Assembly (NCBI RefSeq): GCF_002021815.1
Contig: NZ_CP019952.1
Coordinates: 4,619,001 to 4,683,000, forward strand
Origin: Pseudomonas parafulva
Lineage (GTDB): Bacteria; Pseudomonadota; Gammaproteobacteria; Pseudomonadales; Pseudomonadaceae
Direction of reading: 5' to 3'
Length of the DNA stretch: 64,000 nt
How positions within the stretch are numbered: position 1 is the first letter of the stretch; each line of letters begins with the position of its first letter. The notes under the pieces are model-generated. The model made no database searches and was not told the origin of the DNA. It saw only the letters and a program-made list of their open reading frames with translations. The translations under genes and the position numbers were made by a program. This document shows, in pieces, positions 51,438 through 60,336 of this stretch.

Positions 51438-53624
51438 ATGAGCACAGATGACCTTTCCCTCCTGCTGAATTCCCTCAATGATGCCCAACGCCAGGCTGTA
51501 GCGGCTTCGGTCGGGCGTCAACTGGTGCTTGCTGGCGCCGGTTCCGGTAAAACCCGTGTGCTGGTGCATCGCATCGCCTGGCTAATCCAGGTGGAGCAGG
51601 CATCCCCGCACTCGATCCTGTCGGTGACCTTCACCAACAAGGCTGCTGCTGAAATGCGCCACCGGATCGAGCAATTGTTGGGCATCAACCCTGCAGGGAT
51701 GTGGGTGGGGACATTCCACGGTCTGGCGCATCGGCTGTTGCGTGCCCACTGGCAGGAAGCGGGGCTAGTGCAGAACTTCCAGATTCTCGACAGCGACGAT
51801 CAGCAGCGCCTGGTTAAACGGGTGATGCGCGAGCTGGGGCTGGACGAACAGAAGTGGCCGGCACGCCAGGCCCAATGGTTCATCAACGGCCAGAAAGACG
51901 AAGGCCTGCGCCCGCAGCACATTCAGCCAGGTGGCGACCTGTTCCTGACCACCATGCGCGATGTCTACACCGCGTACGAGCAGGCCTGCGAGCGCGCCGG
52001 TGTCATCGATTTTTCCGAGTTGCTGCTGCGCGCCCTGGATTTGTGGCGCGATCACCCAGGCCTGTTGGCCCACTACCAACGCCGCTTCCGTCACGTGCTG
52101 GTCGATGAGTTCCAGGATACCAACGCCGTGCAGTACGCCTGGCTGCGTCTGCTGGCCCGTGGTGGCGACAGCCTGATGGCGGTGGGGGACGACGATCAGT
52201 CGATTTACGGCTGGCGCGGCGCCAAGATCGAGAACATCCACCAGTACACGGCCGACTTCCCAGATGCCGAGTTGATCCGCCTGGAGCAGAACTACCGCTC
52301 CACCGGGGGCATCCTCAAGGCTGCCAACGCCCTGATTGCCAATAACAGCGGGCGCCTGGGCAAGGAATTGTGGACTGACATGGGTGAAGGTGAACCCATT
52401 ACGCTGTACGCCGCCTACAACGAACACGACGAAGCACGCTATGTGGTCGAGACCATTGAAAGCCTGATCAAGCAAGGCAACGCGCGTGACGAAATCGCTA
52501 TTCTGTATCGCTCGAACGCCCAGTCACGGGTGCTCGAGGAAGCCTTGCTGCGCGAGCGGATTCCCTACCGTATCTATGGTGGCCAGCGCTTCTTCGAGCG
52601 TGCAGAGATCAAGAATGCAATGGCCTACCTGCGCCTGATTGAAGGTCGCGGCAACGATGCGGCGCTGGAACGCGTGATCAACGTGCCGCCGCGCGGCATT
52701 GGCGAGAAAACCGTCGAGGCCATTCGCGAGCATGCACGTCACAGCCAGGTATCGATGTGGCAGGCGATGTGCCAGCTCATCGCCGCAAAAGCGCTCAAGG
52801 GCCGGGCTGCCAGCGCGCTGGGTGCGTTCATCGAGCTGATTGACGGGCTTGCGGCCAAGGTCGAAGACATGCCGCTGCATACCATGACGCAGACCACCAT
52901 CGAACAGTCCGGGCTGATCATCTATCACCAGGAAGAAAAAGGTGAAAAGGGTCAGGCACGGGTGGAAAACCTTGAGGAACTGGTTAGCGCAGCGCGCAAC
53001 TTCGAATCGACCGAAGAGGACGCCGACCTCTCCCCACTGTCCGCCTTCCTTGGTCACGCCTCGCTCGAAGCCGGCGACACGCAAGCTGACGAGCACGAGG
53101 ACAGTGTGCAGCTGATGACCTTGCACAGTGCCAAAGGTCTGGAGTTCCCCTACGTGTTCCTGGTGGGCATGGAGGAAGGACTGTTCCCGCACAAGATGAG
53201 CCTGGAGGAGCCAGGTCGTCTTGAGGAAGAACGCCGCCTGGCCTACGTGGGCATTACCCGCGCCATGCGTCAGTTGGTCATGACGTATGCCGAGACAAGA
53301 CGGCTCTACGGTAGTGAGACCTACAACAAGGTGTCTCGCTTCGTACGCGAGATTCCGGCTGGTCTGGTGCAGGAAGTACGTTTGTCGAACAGTGTCAGCC
53401 GCCCGTTCGGCACTCCGAAGACAGCCCTCAACAGCCACCTGTTTGCCAATGCGGATATCCCCGAAACCGCATTCAACCTCGGCCAGCGCGTGCAGCACTC
53501 CGTTTTCGGTGAAGGGGTCATCCTGAACTTCGAAGGCTCCGGGGCCCAGGCTCGTGTACAGGTCAACTTTGCCGAAGGCAGCAAATGGTTGATGGTGGGC
53601 TACGCCAAGCTTGAAGCAATCTGA
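51438..53624 (+). CDS. uvrD: DNA helicase II UvrD
   Basis: A 728-residue superfamily-1 helicase for nucleotide-excision and mismatch repair. It carries the Q motif (LNDAQRQAVAA), Walker A (LAGAGSGKTRVLVHRIAWL), VDEFQDTNAVQYAWLRLLAR, QSIYGWRGAKIENI, IEQNYRSTG-type motif IRLEQNYRSTGGILKAANAL, and SVQLMTLHSAKGLEFPYVFL. The length is typical (E. coli 720). The ATG at 51438 follows GGCGAG. Upstream the sequence ATATTCATACAG (51383-51394) resembles half of a LexA box but lacks a good CTGT half. Confidence 0.97.
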   Translation: MSTDDLSLLLNSLNDAQRQAVAASVGRQLVLAGAGSGKTRVLVHRIAWLIQVEQASPHSILSVTFTNKAAAEMRHRIEQLLGINPAGMWVGTFHGLAHRLLRAHWQEAGLVQNFQILDSDDQQRLVKRVMRELGLDEQKWPARQAQWFINGQKDEGLRPQHIQPGGDLFLTTMRDVYTAYEQACERAGVIDFSELLLRALDLWRDHPGLLAHYQRRFRHVLVDEFQDTNAVQYAWLRLLARGGDSLMAVGDDDQSIYGWRGAKIENIHQYTADFPDAELIRLEQNYRSTGGILKAANALIANNSGRLGKELWTDMGEGEPITLYAAYNEHDEARYVVETIESLIKQGNARDEIAILYRSNAQSRVLEEALLRERIPYRIYGGQRFFERAEIKNAMAYLRLIEGRGNDAALERVINVPPRGIGEKTVEAIREHARHSQVSMWQAMCQLIAAKALKGRAASALGAFIELIDGLAAKVEDMPLHTMTQTTIEQSGLIIYHQEEKGEKGQARVENLEELVSAARNFESTEEDADLSPLSAFLGHASLEAGDTQADEHEDSVQLMTLHSAKGLEFPYVFLVGMEEGLFPHKMSLEEPGRLEEERRLAYVGITRAMRQLVMTYAETRRLYGSETYNKVSRFVREIPAGLVQEVRLSNSVSRPFGTPKTALNSHLFANADIPETAFNLGQRVQHSVFGEGVILNFEGSGAQARVQVNFAEGSKWLMVGYAKLEAI

Positions 53625-53791
53625 GGACAGGCCGTCAGTCCAGGGGCGAACTCAAGTAGGAACGCCTGCGTCGTTGCCTGCTCAAATAAGTCATATCAAG
53701 CAAAAGCTCGAAACATTATGTCGCTGGTCATATGCCTTGGAACATGTGCACCATGACGCGCGTGCAATCCACAACAGGGGATATCCCATTT

Positions 53792-54646
53792 ATGCAACGT
53801 TTTCTTAGCATCGCACTGGCGCTCTGCGTCGGCCTGACGCTGAGCCTGGACGCCAACGCCAAGCGATTTGGCGGCGGCAAGAGCGCTGGCTCCGCGCCTA
53901 TTCACCAGACCCGTCAAGCTACGCCGAACACGCCTGCCGCCGCGCCGACCGCTCCTGGCCGCGCACCGGCCGCCGCCAGTGGTGCTTCGCGCTGGCTGGG
54001 CCCCCTGGCGGGCTTGGCCGCCGGTGGTCTGCTGGCATCCATGTTCATGGGTGACGGCTTCGAAGGCTTCCAGATCATGGACTTCCTGATCATCGCGCTC
54101 ATCGCCTTCCTGGTGTTCCGCTTCATCGCCGCACGGCGACGTCAGCAGCAGCCGCACATGGCCATGCCTGGCAATGCCCCCATGCAACGTGAAGTGCATG
54201 GTCAGGCCGCACAGCCAAACATCTTCGGCGGTTCGGCTGCACCGGCGGCAGCGCCATCGCCTGTCATCAACGCGCCAGCCTGGTTCAACGAACAAAGCTT
54301 CCTGGCAGCTGCCCGTAACCACTTCCAGTCGCTGCAGCAGCACTGGGACGCCAATGAAATGGACAAGATCGCCGAGTTCGTTACCCCGCAGATGCTCGAG
54401 TTCCTTAAGCGCGAGCGTGCCGAGCTGGGTGATGGCTTCCAGTCCACTTACATCGACAACCTTGATGTACAGCTGGACGGCGTGGATGAGCGTGACGACC
54501 GTACTGACGCTACCCTCACCTTCCGTGGCGTATCGAAGAACTCGCGCTTCGACCAAGGTGAACAGTTCAGCGAGAGCTGGCACATGGTACGCGCCAAGGG
54601 CGAGAACCAGCCTTGGCTGGTCGCGGGTATCCGTCAGAACGGGTAA
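53792..54646 (+). CDS. Tim44-like domain protein
   Basis: A 284-residue exported or membrane protein. The signal-like N-terminus is MQRFLSIALALCVGLTLSLD, followed by a Gly/Pro/Ala-rich stretch (PNTPAAAPTAPGRAPAA) and two membrane segments (LGPLAGLAAGGLLASMFM; MDFLIIALIAFLVFRFIA). The C-terminal 130 residues match the Tim44-like fold (FLAAARNHFQSLQQHWDAND-like region, then IAEFVTPQMLEFLKRERAEL and FQSTYIDNLDVQLDGV). Bacterial members are periplasm-facing or cytoplasmic and their role is not known; they resemble the mitochondrial import motor subunit only in fold. An AGGGG lies upstream at about 53777. Confidence 0.88.
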   Translation: MQRFLSIALALCVGLTLSLDANAKRFGGGKSAGSAPIHQTRQATPNTPAAAPTAPGRAPAAASGASRWLGPLAGLAAGGLLASMFMGDGFEGFQIMDFLIIALIAFLVFRFIAARRRQQQPHMAMPGNAPMQREVHGQAAQPNIFGGSAAPAAAPSPVINAPAWFNEQSFLAAARNHFQSLQQHWDANEMDKIAEFVTPQMLEFLKRERAELGDGFQSTYIDNLDVQLDGVDERDDRTDATLTFRGVSKNSRFDQGEQFSESWHMVRAKGENQPWLVAGIRQNG

Positions 54647-54678
54647 TCCAGCTCTGCTATTCAAAGCAGTTGTTACGT

Positions 54679-54697
54679 GGGGCCGCTTCGCGGCCCC
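54679..54697. terminator. Hairpin after the Tim44-like gene
   Basis: GGGGCCGC-TTC-GCGGCCCC is a perfect 8-bp stem with a 3-nt loop, 32 bp past the stop. No T-run follows on either strand. Such hairpins are common in P. putida intergenic DNA. Confidence 0.5.
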
Positions 54698-54756
54698 AAC
54701 AATTCTGGCTCGCCGCAAGTATTCTTCAAAACAGTTAACCCTGTCCTGCTGTCCAA

Positions 54757-54866
54757 AAAAAACCTCGGGTTTGCCCCGTGATGCTGCTCACTTGGCGCTG
54801 CCCTGCGGCCCAACGATTACAAGTGAACAGTGTTCCGGGCCTCCCCGGGGTTTTTGCTTTTGCCAT
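54757..54866 (+). ncRNA. Possible structured RNA with terminator-like 3' end
   Basis: AAAAACCTCGGG (about 54757-54768) pairs with CCCGGGGTTTTT (about 54844-54855) to give a 12-bp stem including one G-U pair, closed over about 75 nt. Inside, TCACTTG (about 54789-54795) and CAAGTGA (about 54821-54827) form a 7-bp stem with a GC-rich apex. TTTTTGCTTTT follows the outer arm. This could be a small RNA ending in a terminator, or a large terminator of the Tim44-like message. I do not recognise a named family. Confidence 0.4.
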
Positions 54867-54923
54867 AGCGCACTACTAGGGTATAACCCGCAGCGTTGTC
54901 ATCTAGGTCAGAGGAAGTGAATC

Positions 54924-55331
54924 GTGGAAGAAGTGATCGAACAACTCCGTGAAGCCAACGAGCCAGTACCGGTCCCCCTTGAGCTTCCAGACGAGGATCA
55001 GTTGGTTGAAATCGAAGAGCAGCTGTTCATCAACATTCCGTTCGTGTTCAAGGAATTTCTGCTGAACGTCAGCGACGTCGTCTATGGCTCGCTGGAACCT
55101 GTCACAGTGACTGACCCGCAGTCGCACACCTACCTTCCGGACGTTGCAGCAAATGCCTGGGACGCCGGGGTGCCTCGGGAACTGATTCCGCTGTGCCAGG
55201 ACGGCGACAACTACTATTGCGTCGAGGAAGATGGCACCGTGGTGCTGTGGGATGCCGATGAGGAACTTGTCGGTGAGGACAGCTGGGAATCGGTTTGGCA
55301 TTGGGCACGGGACGTCTGGCTAGAGAGCTGA
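54924..55331 (+). CDS. SMI1/KNR4 family protein
   Basis: A 135-residue acidic protein (many Glu and Asp) with the SMI1/KNR4 (SUKH) pattern: LPDEDQLVEIEEQLFINIPF near the N-terminus, VFKEFLLNVSDVVYGSLEPV, and YYCVEEDGTVVLWDADEELV with WESVWHWARDVWLES at the end. SUKH proteins often act as immunity proteins against secreted toxins, but no toxin gene is nearby and the context is housekeeping. Translation starts at GTG (54924) after AGAGGAAG. It follows a region with a possible structured RNA. Confidence 0.85.
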   Translation: MEEVIEQLREANEPVPVPLELPDEDQLVEIEEQLFINIPFVFKEFLLNVSDVVYGSLEPVTVTDPQSHTYLPDVAANAWDAGVPRELIPLCQDGDNYYCVEEDGTVVLWDADEELVGEDSWESVWHWARDVWLES

Positions 55332-55406
55332 TCAGGCTCACCCTCACCTCGGTCTAAGGACCTTGCGGGCCGTGAGCACGGCCCGCCTGCAGCGTTCGCC
55401 ACAGGG

Positions 55407-57167
55407 TCAGTGGCCGTTGTCCCGGTTGTTCTCCAGCGTTTCCAGCAACGCAATCTGCATGCGTGTATGCACCCGGATGAACCAACGCCACAGCAAGGCG
55501 ACCACCACCGCTGCCACTATGGCAATGATCAGCAGCAGTTCATTAGTGGGAAGAATGCTCGCCGACAACGCCGACAGCAGCAAAAAGATCACCAGCAGCG
55601 AAATCAGCGGAATGACTTCTGCAATCACGCGCCGTACGCGCTGAGTATGGCGCCCGGCCATTTCCGGTTTGACGCCCATCTCAGCCAGCAGCATCGATAG
55701 GGCCTTGAGTTTGCGGTAAGCCGCAATCAGAAATGGTAGCGAGAGCAGTAGCGCAGCCCCCCAGATCACCGCCTTCTGCTGGCTCACATCGCTCACCCAC
55801 TGACTGAGCCAAGTGCCAAGCCGCCCTGCGAAGTAACCGCCGCTGAAGAATATGGCGATGACCAATGCCAGGTTTACACCTACCTGCAACAGTATGCGCC
55901 GTATCATCGCCGCTACCATGGCACTCTGGCCCTGGGGTTGGATATTGCGCAGCCATTCCCCGTACAAGGACAGCACACGAGCCAGCCGCCCAGGCACTAC
56001 GTTGCCCAGTTTTATCGACAGCGGATCAGCGGCGCGAATCAGATAGGGCGTCAGTAGCGTGGTGATGGCCGAGACGGCGACTGCCACCGGGTAGAGAAAG
56101 TCGCTGGTCACCTGCAGGGTCATCCCCAAGGCCGCAATGATGAAGGAAAACTCGCCAATCTGAGACAGGCCCATACCTACCCGCAACGACGTGCGCCCGT
56201 CGTTGCCAGCGATGAAAGCGCCCATTCCACAGGACAGCATCTTGCCCAATACAACGGCCAAGGTGATGACCAAAATCGGCCAGGCGTAGTCGACCAATAC
56301 CTGCGGATCAATCATCAAACCGATCGCGACGAAGAATATAGCGCTGAACAAGTCCCTGACGGGTTCGATCAAACGCTCGATCTTCAGCAACTGCCGCGAC
56401 TCGGCCATGATGGCACCAATCAGGAAGGCCCCCAGGACCATGCTGTATTCGAGTTTCACGACCAGCAGGCAAAAACCGAAGCACAGACCCAGCACTGTGA
56501 TCAGCAGCATCTCGTTGCTTTCGAACTTGGCCACATAAGCCAGTACGCGCGGTACCAACAGAATGCCAATCACCAAGGCAACAATCATGAACAGCGACAG
56601 CTTGCCGACGGTTGAAAATACCTCTCCCGAACTGACGGTGCCGCTGACGGCGATACCCGAAAGCAATGCGATGATGCCGATACCCAGTATGTCTTCGACA
56701 ATCAACACGCCGAATATCAGCTGTGCAAACCGTTCGTTCTTCATCTTCAGGTCATTGAGAGCCTTGACGATGATCGTGGTCGAGGAAATGGCGAGAATGG
56801 CGCCCAGAAACAAGGAGTCCATAGTGTTCCAGCCGAACCAACGCCCTATCTCGAAGCCGATCCAGATCATCAGCACAATTTCCAGAAAGGCGGCTATGAA
56901 GGCCGTGGCGCCCACTTTGAACAGCTTACGCAGACTGAACTCAAGGCCTAGGCAAAACATCAGGAAGATCACGCCGAGCTCGGCGAGGGTTTTGATGGTG
57001 TCTTCGTCGTGAATGAGACCGAAGGGGGGCGTGTGAGGGCCTATGATGAAACCGGCGACGATATAGCCGAGGACCACTGGCTGCTTGAAACGATGAAAAA
57101 CAATGGTGACCACGCCTGCAACCAGCATGATGACCGCCAGGTCCTGAATGAAGCTGATGGCATGCAT
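55407..57167 (-). CDS. CPA2 family cation:proton antiporter
   Basis: A 586-residue inner-membrane exchanger with about 12-13 helices (MHAISFIQDLAVIMLVAGVV; EFSLRKLFKVGATAFIAAFL). The family motif LGYIVAGFIIGPHTPPFGLI and the GVLIVEDILGIGIIALLSGI stretch with the conserved Glu-Asp pair resemble the KefB/KefC and YbaL group. The TrkA-N/RCK nucleotide-binding domain common in KefBC is absent; the C-terminus is a hydrophobic and basic tail (RVRRVIAEVIPLISLLVIFL). The ion (K+ or Na+) is unknown. It is divergent from a thioesterase gene. Confidence 0.9.
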   Translation of the reverse strand: MHAISFIQDLAVIMLVAGVVTIVFHRFKQPVVLGYIVAGFIIGPHTPPFGLIHDEDTIKTLAELGVIFLMFCLGLEFSLRKLFKVGATAFIAAFLEIVLMIWIGFEIGRWFGWNTMDSLFLGAILAISSTTIIVKALNDLKMKNERFAQLIFGVLIVEDILGIGIIALLSGIAVSGTVSSGEVFSTVGKLSLFMIVALVIGILLVPRVLAYVAKFESNEMLLITVLGLCFGFCLLVVKLEYSMVLGAFLIGAIMAESRQLLKIERLIEPVRDLFSAIFFVAIGLMIDPQVLVDYAWPILVITLAVVLGKMLSCGMGAFIAGNDGRTSLRVGMGLSQIGEFSFIIAALGMTLQVTSDFLYPVAVAVSAITTLLTPYLIRAADPLSIKLGNVVPGRLARVLSLYGEWLRNIQPQGQSAMVAAMIRRILLQVGVNLALVIAIFFSGGYFAGRLGTWLSQWVSDVSQQKAVIWGAALLLSLPFLIAAYRKLKALSMLLAEMGVKPEMAGRHTQRVRRVIAEVIPLISLLVIFLLLSALSASILPTNELLLIIAIVAAVVVALLWRWFIRVHTRMQIALLETLENNRDNGH

Positions 57168-57497
57168 GACGTGATTCTCCTTCTCTCGTCTTGGGCTGTT
57201 CTACCAGGCAGACCGCGCCTGCGCCGAGGCGGGCCCAAGCAAGCAGCGAGTACACACTGTATTCATTGAAAGACTGCCCATGTTGCATGGGCGTACTCAG
57301 ATTAACATCGCGTCTTCCCATGAACCGTCGATGCAATATGATGAAACAGATCGGCTGCTATAAGGCCGTCACTGGCGTAAACAGCGTGACGCCTCAAAGC
57401 ATGGGAGCGTCCCGTTAAACGCAGGCTGCCGCCTCATCAGAACAGAGCCCCTGCTAGCCTTTGGCGCGATTGCGCGCAATCTTACCGTGAGCATTTT
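57168..57497. other. Intergenic region between antiporter and thioesterase genes
   Basis: These 330 bp hold no gene I can support. A short hairpin GCCCATG-TTG-CATGGGC lies at 57276-57292, and a 5-bp stem GGCGT/ACGCC around TAAACAGCGTG at about 57373-57392. Divergent promoters must lie here but no strong consensus is visible. Confidence 0.4.
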
Positions 57498-57983
57498 ATG
57501 GAACCTGGAAACGCCCAACTGAGCATGACCGTCTTGATGACACCCGACATGGCGAATTTCTCTGGCAACGTACATGGCGGCACGCTGCTCAAGTACCTCG
57601 ACGAAGTCGCGTATGCGTGTGCCAGCCGCTATGCAGGCTCCTATGTAGTCACGCTGTCAGTCGACCAGGTCATCTTTCGCGAGCCGGTGCATGTGGGCGA
57701 GTTGGTAACTTTCCTGGCGTCGGTGAACTACACCGGCAATACCTCCATGGAGGTCGGTATCAAGGTTGTTACCGAGAACATTCGTGAACGCTCGGTGCGC
57801 CATTCCAACAGCTGCTTTTTCACCATGGTGGCCGTGGACGATAATCGACGGCCAGTCTCGGTCCCGCCGCGCCAACCGCAGAGTAGCGAGGAGAAACGCC
57901 GATTCCTGCAAGGCCAGCAGCGACGGCAGATTCGCCAGGAACTGGAAAAACGCTACCAGAACCTGAAAACCGACGGCGTCTAA
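57498..57983 (+). CDS. Acyl-CoA thioesterase, hotdog fold
   Basis: A 161-residue acyl-CoA thioester hydrolase. The hotdog signature is [20 protein letters not shown] followed by [20 protein letters not shown], with the catalytic Asp of LDEVAY, then [20 protein letters not shown]. The basic C-terminal tail ([20 protein letters not shown]) is a feature of the larger family members. It overlaps pdxY by 4 bp, tail to tail. The substrate is unknown; it differs clearly from the YciA-like protein near 29.5 kb. Confidence 0.9.
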   Translation: MEPGNAQLSMTVLMTPDMANFSGNVHGGTLLKYLDEVAYACASRYAGSYVVTLSVDQVIFREPVHVGELVTFLASVNYTGNTSMEVGIKVVTENIRERSVRHSNSCFFTMVAVDDNRRPVSVPPRQPQSSEEKRRFLQGQQRRQIRQELEKRYQNLKTDGV

Positions 57984-58852
57984 GCGCTCAACAGCCTCGC
58001 TTCAAAACGCACGCGCGGGTGGGCTATGCGGTCCTGGGCACGTATCAGCTGTAGCTCGTAACTGGCGCAGGCTTGAGTTTCCAGCAGTACTTCGTGTACG
58101 GCGGAGGCTGCAAACTCGAATGCCTGCTCCCAGCTGTCGCCAAGCAGTACCCGCGCCATGAACAGACCGGAAGTCAGGTCACCCACGCCCACCGGTTGCT
58201 TCGGGAAGGCCAGCAGTGGGCGGCGCAGGTGCCAGCTGTGTTCGGCAGTCACCAACAGCATCTCGAACTGGTCCTCTGCGCGTCCTGGGTAAGCCAGATG
58301 CTTGACCAGCACAACCTTGGGCCCTTTGAGCAAAAGACTGCGCGCCATGCCTACGCAATCCTCCAGTGATGCGGCGCGCCGGCCACAGAAGCTGTCTAGC
58401 TCCAGCTGGTTGGGGCACAGAATGTCAGCCTTGGTGATCGCTTGCTCCAGCAGAAACTGGCTGACCTGCGGCGATACGATGCACCCTTTCTCAGGGTGGC
58501 CCATGACCGGATCGCACAGGTACAAGGCCCGCGGGTTGACGGCCTTAATTCGCGCCACGCCTTCCAAAATCGCGCGCCCCTGTTCGGCACTGCCGAGGTA
58601 GCCCGAGAGCACGGCATCACACTCCCCCAGCTCACCGATGTTGGAAATGCCTTCCACCAACGCAGGAATTTGCGTTGGAGCAAGCACGTCTCCGCTCCAC
58701 TGGCCATACTGGGTGTGATTGGAGAATTGCACCGTGTTGAGCGGCCACACATTGATGCCGACACGCTGCATGGGAAATACCGCAGCGCTGTTGCCGGCAT
58801 GGCCGAACACCACATGGGACTGGATGGCGAGCAGGTGCGGGGTACGTTTCAT
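57980..58852 (-). CDS. pdxY: Pyridoxal kinase PdxY
   Basis: Phosphorylates pyridoxal to PLP in the vitamin B6 salvage path. The 290 residues match the family length. Motifs: [20 protein letters not shown] at the N-terminus, [37 protein letters not shown], and [20 protein letters not shown] with the catalytic Asp in GVGD. The ATG at 58852 gives [14 protein letters not shown], the usual P. putida start; an in-frame Met five codons earlier is also possible. Confidence 0.96.
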   Translation of the reverse strand: MKRTPHLLAIQSHVVFGHAGNSAAVFPMQRVGINVWPLNTVQFSNHTQYGQWSGDVLAPTQIPALVEGISNIGELGECDAVLSGYLGSAEQGRAILEGVARIKAVNPRALYLCDPVMGHPEKGCIVSPQVSQFLLEQAITKADILCPNQLELDSFCGRRAASLEDCVGMARSLLLKGPKVVLVKHLAYPGRAEDQFEMLLVTAEHSWHLRRPLLAFPKQPVGVGDLTSGLFMARVLLGDSWEQAFEFAASAVHEVLLETQACASYELQLIRAQDRIAHPRVRFEARLLSA

Positions 58853-58971
58853 GCGAGTCATTTCCAAAGCTGTTCAAGAATCATGCAACGCGCAGTATGA
58901 ACGTGATTGCCACCTGTACGACAGGCCAGGGACGCAGTTAAGCTGGATCGATCTGTTTGGAGCCTACGCAC

Positions 58972-59364
58972 ATGTTGACCCTGGAGAATCTGTTTGTCCT
59001 GATGGTGATGGCCACGGCAGGCGCTTGGCTGTGGCATAACCACGGTCTGCGCGAGAAGGCCTTGGAAAGGGTCAAACAACATTGCGCCAAGCTTGACCTT
59101 CAGTTGCTGGATGACGCCGTCGCGCTCAAACGTATTGCCTTCGTGCGTGATGCCAATGGTCGCAAGCGCCTGGCACGCATTTACGGCTTCGAATTTACCG
59201 TGACGGGAGAGCAACGTCACCCTGGTACCGTGACCCAGTTCGGCGCGCACAGCGTGCAGATAGAGCTTGCACCCTACCCCTTCGAAATCAAGACGCCCCC
59301 GCGCGCGGACAATGTGATCGAAATGCAGCAGTGGCGCCAACAACATGACCGTTGGCACAACTGA
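58972..59364 (+). CDS. DUF3301 family protein
   Basis: A 130-residue protein with one N-terminal membrane segment (MLTLENLFVLMVMATAGAWLWH) and a soluble part with the DUF3301 pattern (REKALERVKQHCAKLDLQLL; RKRLARIYGFEFTVTGEQRH). It is presumably anchored in the inner membrane with the rest in the cytoplasm. Function unknown. The ATG at 58972 was preferred to a TTG at 58957. It directly abuts the convergent COG0523 gene, with the two stop codons adjacent. Confidence 0.85.
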   Translation: MLTLENLFVLMVMATAGAWLWHNHGLREKALERVKQHCAKLDLQLLDDAVALKRIAFVRDANGRKRLARIYGFEFTVTGEQRHPGTVTQFGAHSVQIELAPYPFEIKTPPRADNVIEMQQWRQQHDRWHN

Positions 59365-60336
59365 TCAAGGCATAAGGCACTCCTGCACGCGGGCTTGCAG
59401 CTCGTCCACAGGCTGAGGCCTTTCGAAAATCAACTCCAGGCGACTGTCGGCTGCCCATTCACTGGGCTGCCAAGGTGCCAACTCACCTTCCAGTGCATTG
59501 AAGGAGCGCCTTCCTTGTGCAGTGTTGATAACACCCTTGGCACGTCGCCACGTCAACGTCTTCAACAGCTCATCTACTGCCTGTGGATAAAAGCGCTGCG
59601 CGGGGTGCCAGCGCCAGCCTATGCTCCACCCATCCTCTCCTTGAAATACCTGGCATATCGGCTCACGCCGGTTCGTCCAAAGAGCCAGCGGTGCCTTTGG
59701 CAGATTGTCGACAATCCCGATATTGGTGTTAGGGCTGTCAACAATCTCGTTTTGATGAACAGGCAGGCATTTGAGAGGAAGCCGACCTTGGGTCGCCCAT
59801 ATCAGCCTTTTCCCTGAGAATTCTTTATTTATCAACAGCTTGAAATATTTATCCACAACCTCTGACTTATTGATAACTAGCGTTTCACAGGCTTCCAATG
59901 CCGCTGATTGTGCAGTTGGCAGTTGCTTGCCAATACGCAGAGACGCGGGTGTAGCAACGACTACTAACGGCTGAACTGTCAGCACATCGTGCCAAGGCGC
60001 CTGGGTCAATTGATCAAGCAATTGAAGGGGATGGCCCAGACCGGATGGTTCTATGAACAGCCTGTGCGGCTTGCACTGGCGCAGAAGCCTGCTCAGGCCT
60101 ACCTGGAACGGCACCCCATTGACACAGCACAAACAGCCTCCTGCCACTTCGGCTATCGTGATGCCGTTCTGGCTTGTGGACAAAAGTGCCGCATCCAGTC
60201 CTACTGCCCCGAATTCGTTGACCAATACGGCCCAGCGTTCGTGATCAGGCTTCTGCTGAAGCAGGTGATGAATCAGTGTGGTCTTGCCGGCCCCCAGCGG
60301 GCCAGCAATGACATGGGTGGGAATATTGCGGAGCAT
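59365..60336 (-). CDS. COG0523 family GTPase (zinc metallochaperone-like)
   Basis: A 323-residue G3E GTPase. Walker A is AGPLGAGKTTLIHHLLQQ, the family CxCC metal motif is AGGCLCCVNGVPFQVG, and the guanine-binding NKxD site appears as INKSEV. Members move zinc into client proteins or supply cobalt. It differs from zigA, is lower in GC than its neighbours, and is rich in TTATCCACA-like sites. It lies 40 bp past the DUF1826 gene on the same strand, so it is probably the last gene of the zigA operon. A low GC content may indicate a distinct origin. Confidence 0.88.
   Translation of the reverse strand: MLRNIPTHVIAGPLGAGKTTLIHHLLQQKPDHERWAVLVNEFGAVGLDAALLSTSQNGITIAEVAGGCLCCVNGVPFQVGLSRLLRQCKPHRLFIEPSGLGHPLQLLDQLTQAPWHDVLTVQPLVVVATPASLRIGKQLPTAQSAALEACETLVINKSEVVDKYFKLLINKEFSGKRLIWATQGRLPLKCLPVHQNEIVDSPNTNIGIVDNLPKAPLALWTNRREPICQVFQGEDGWSIGWRWHPAQRFYPQAVDELLKTLTWRRAKGVINTAQGRRSFNALEGELAPWQPSEWAADSRLELIFERPQPVDELQARVQECLMP

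Noticed and set aside
54679..54697. Strong factor-independent terminator after the Tim44-like gene
   Set aside because: The 8-bp hairpin is perfect but has no T-run on either side; listed only as a hairpin.
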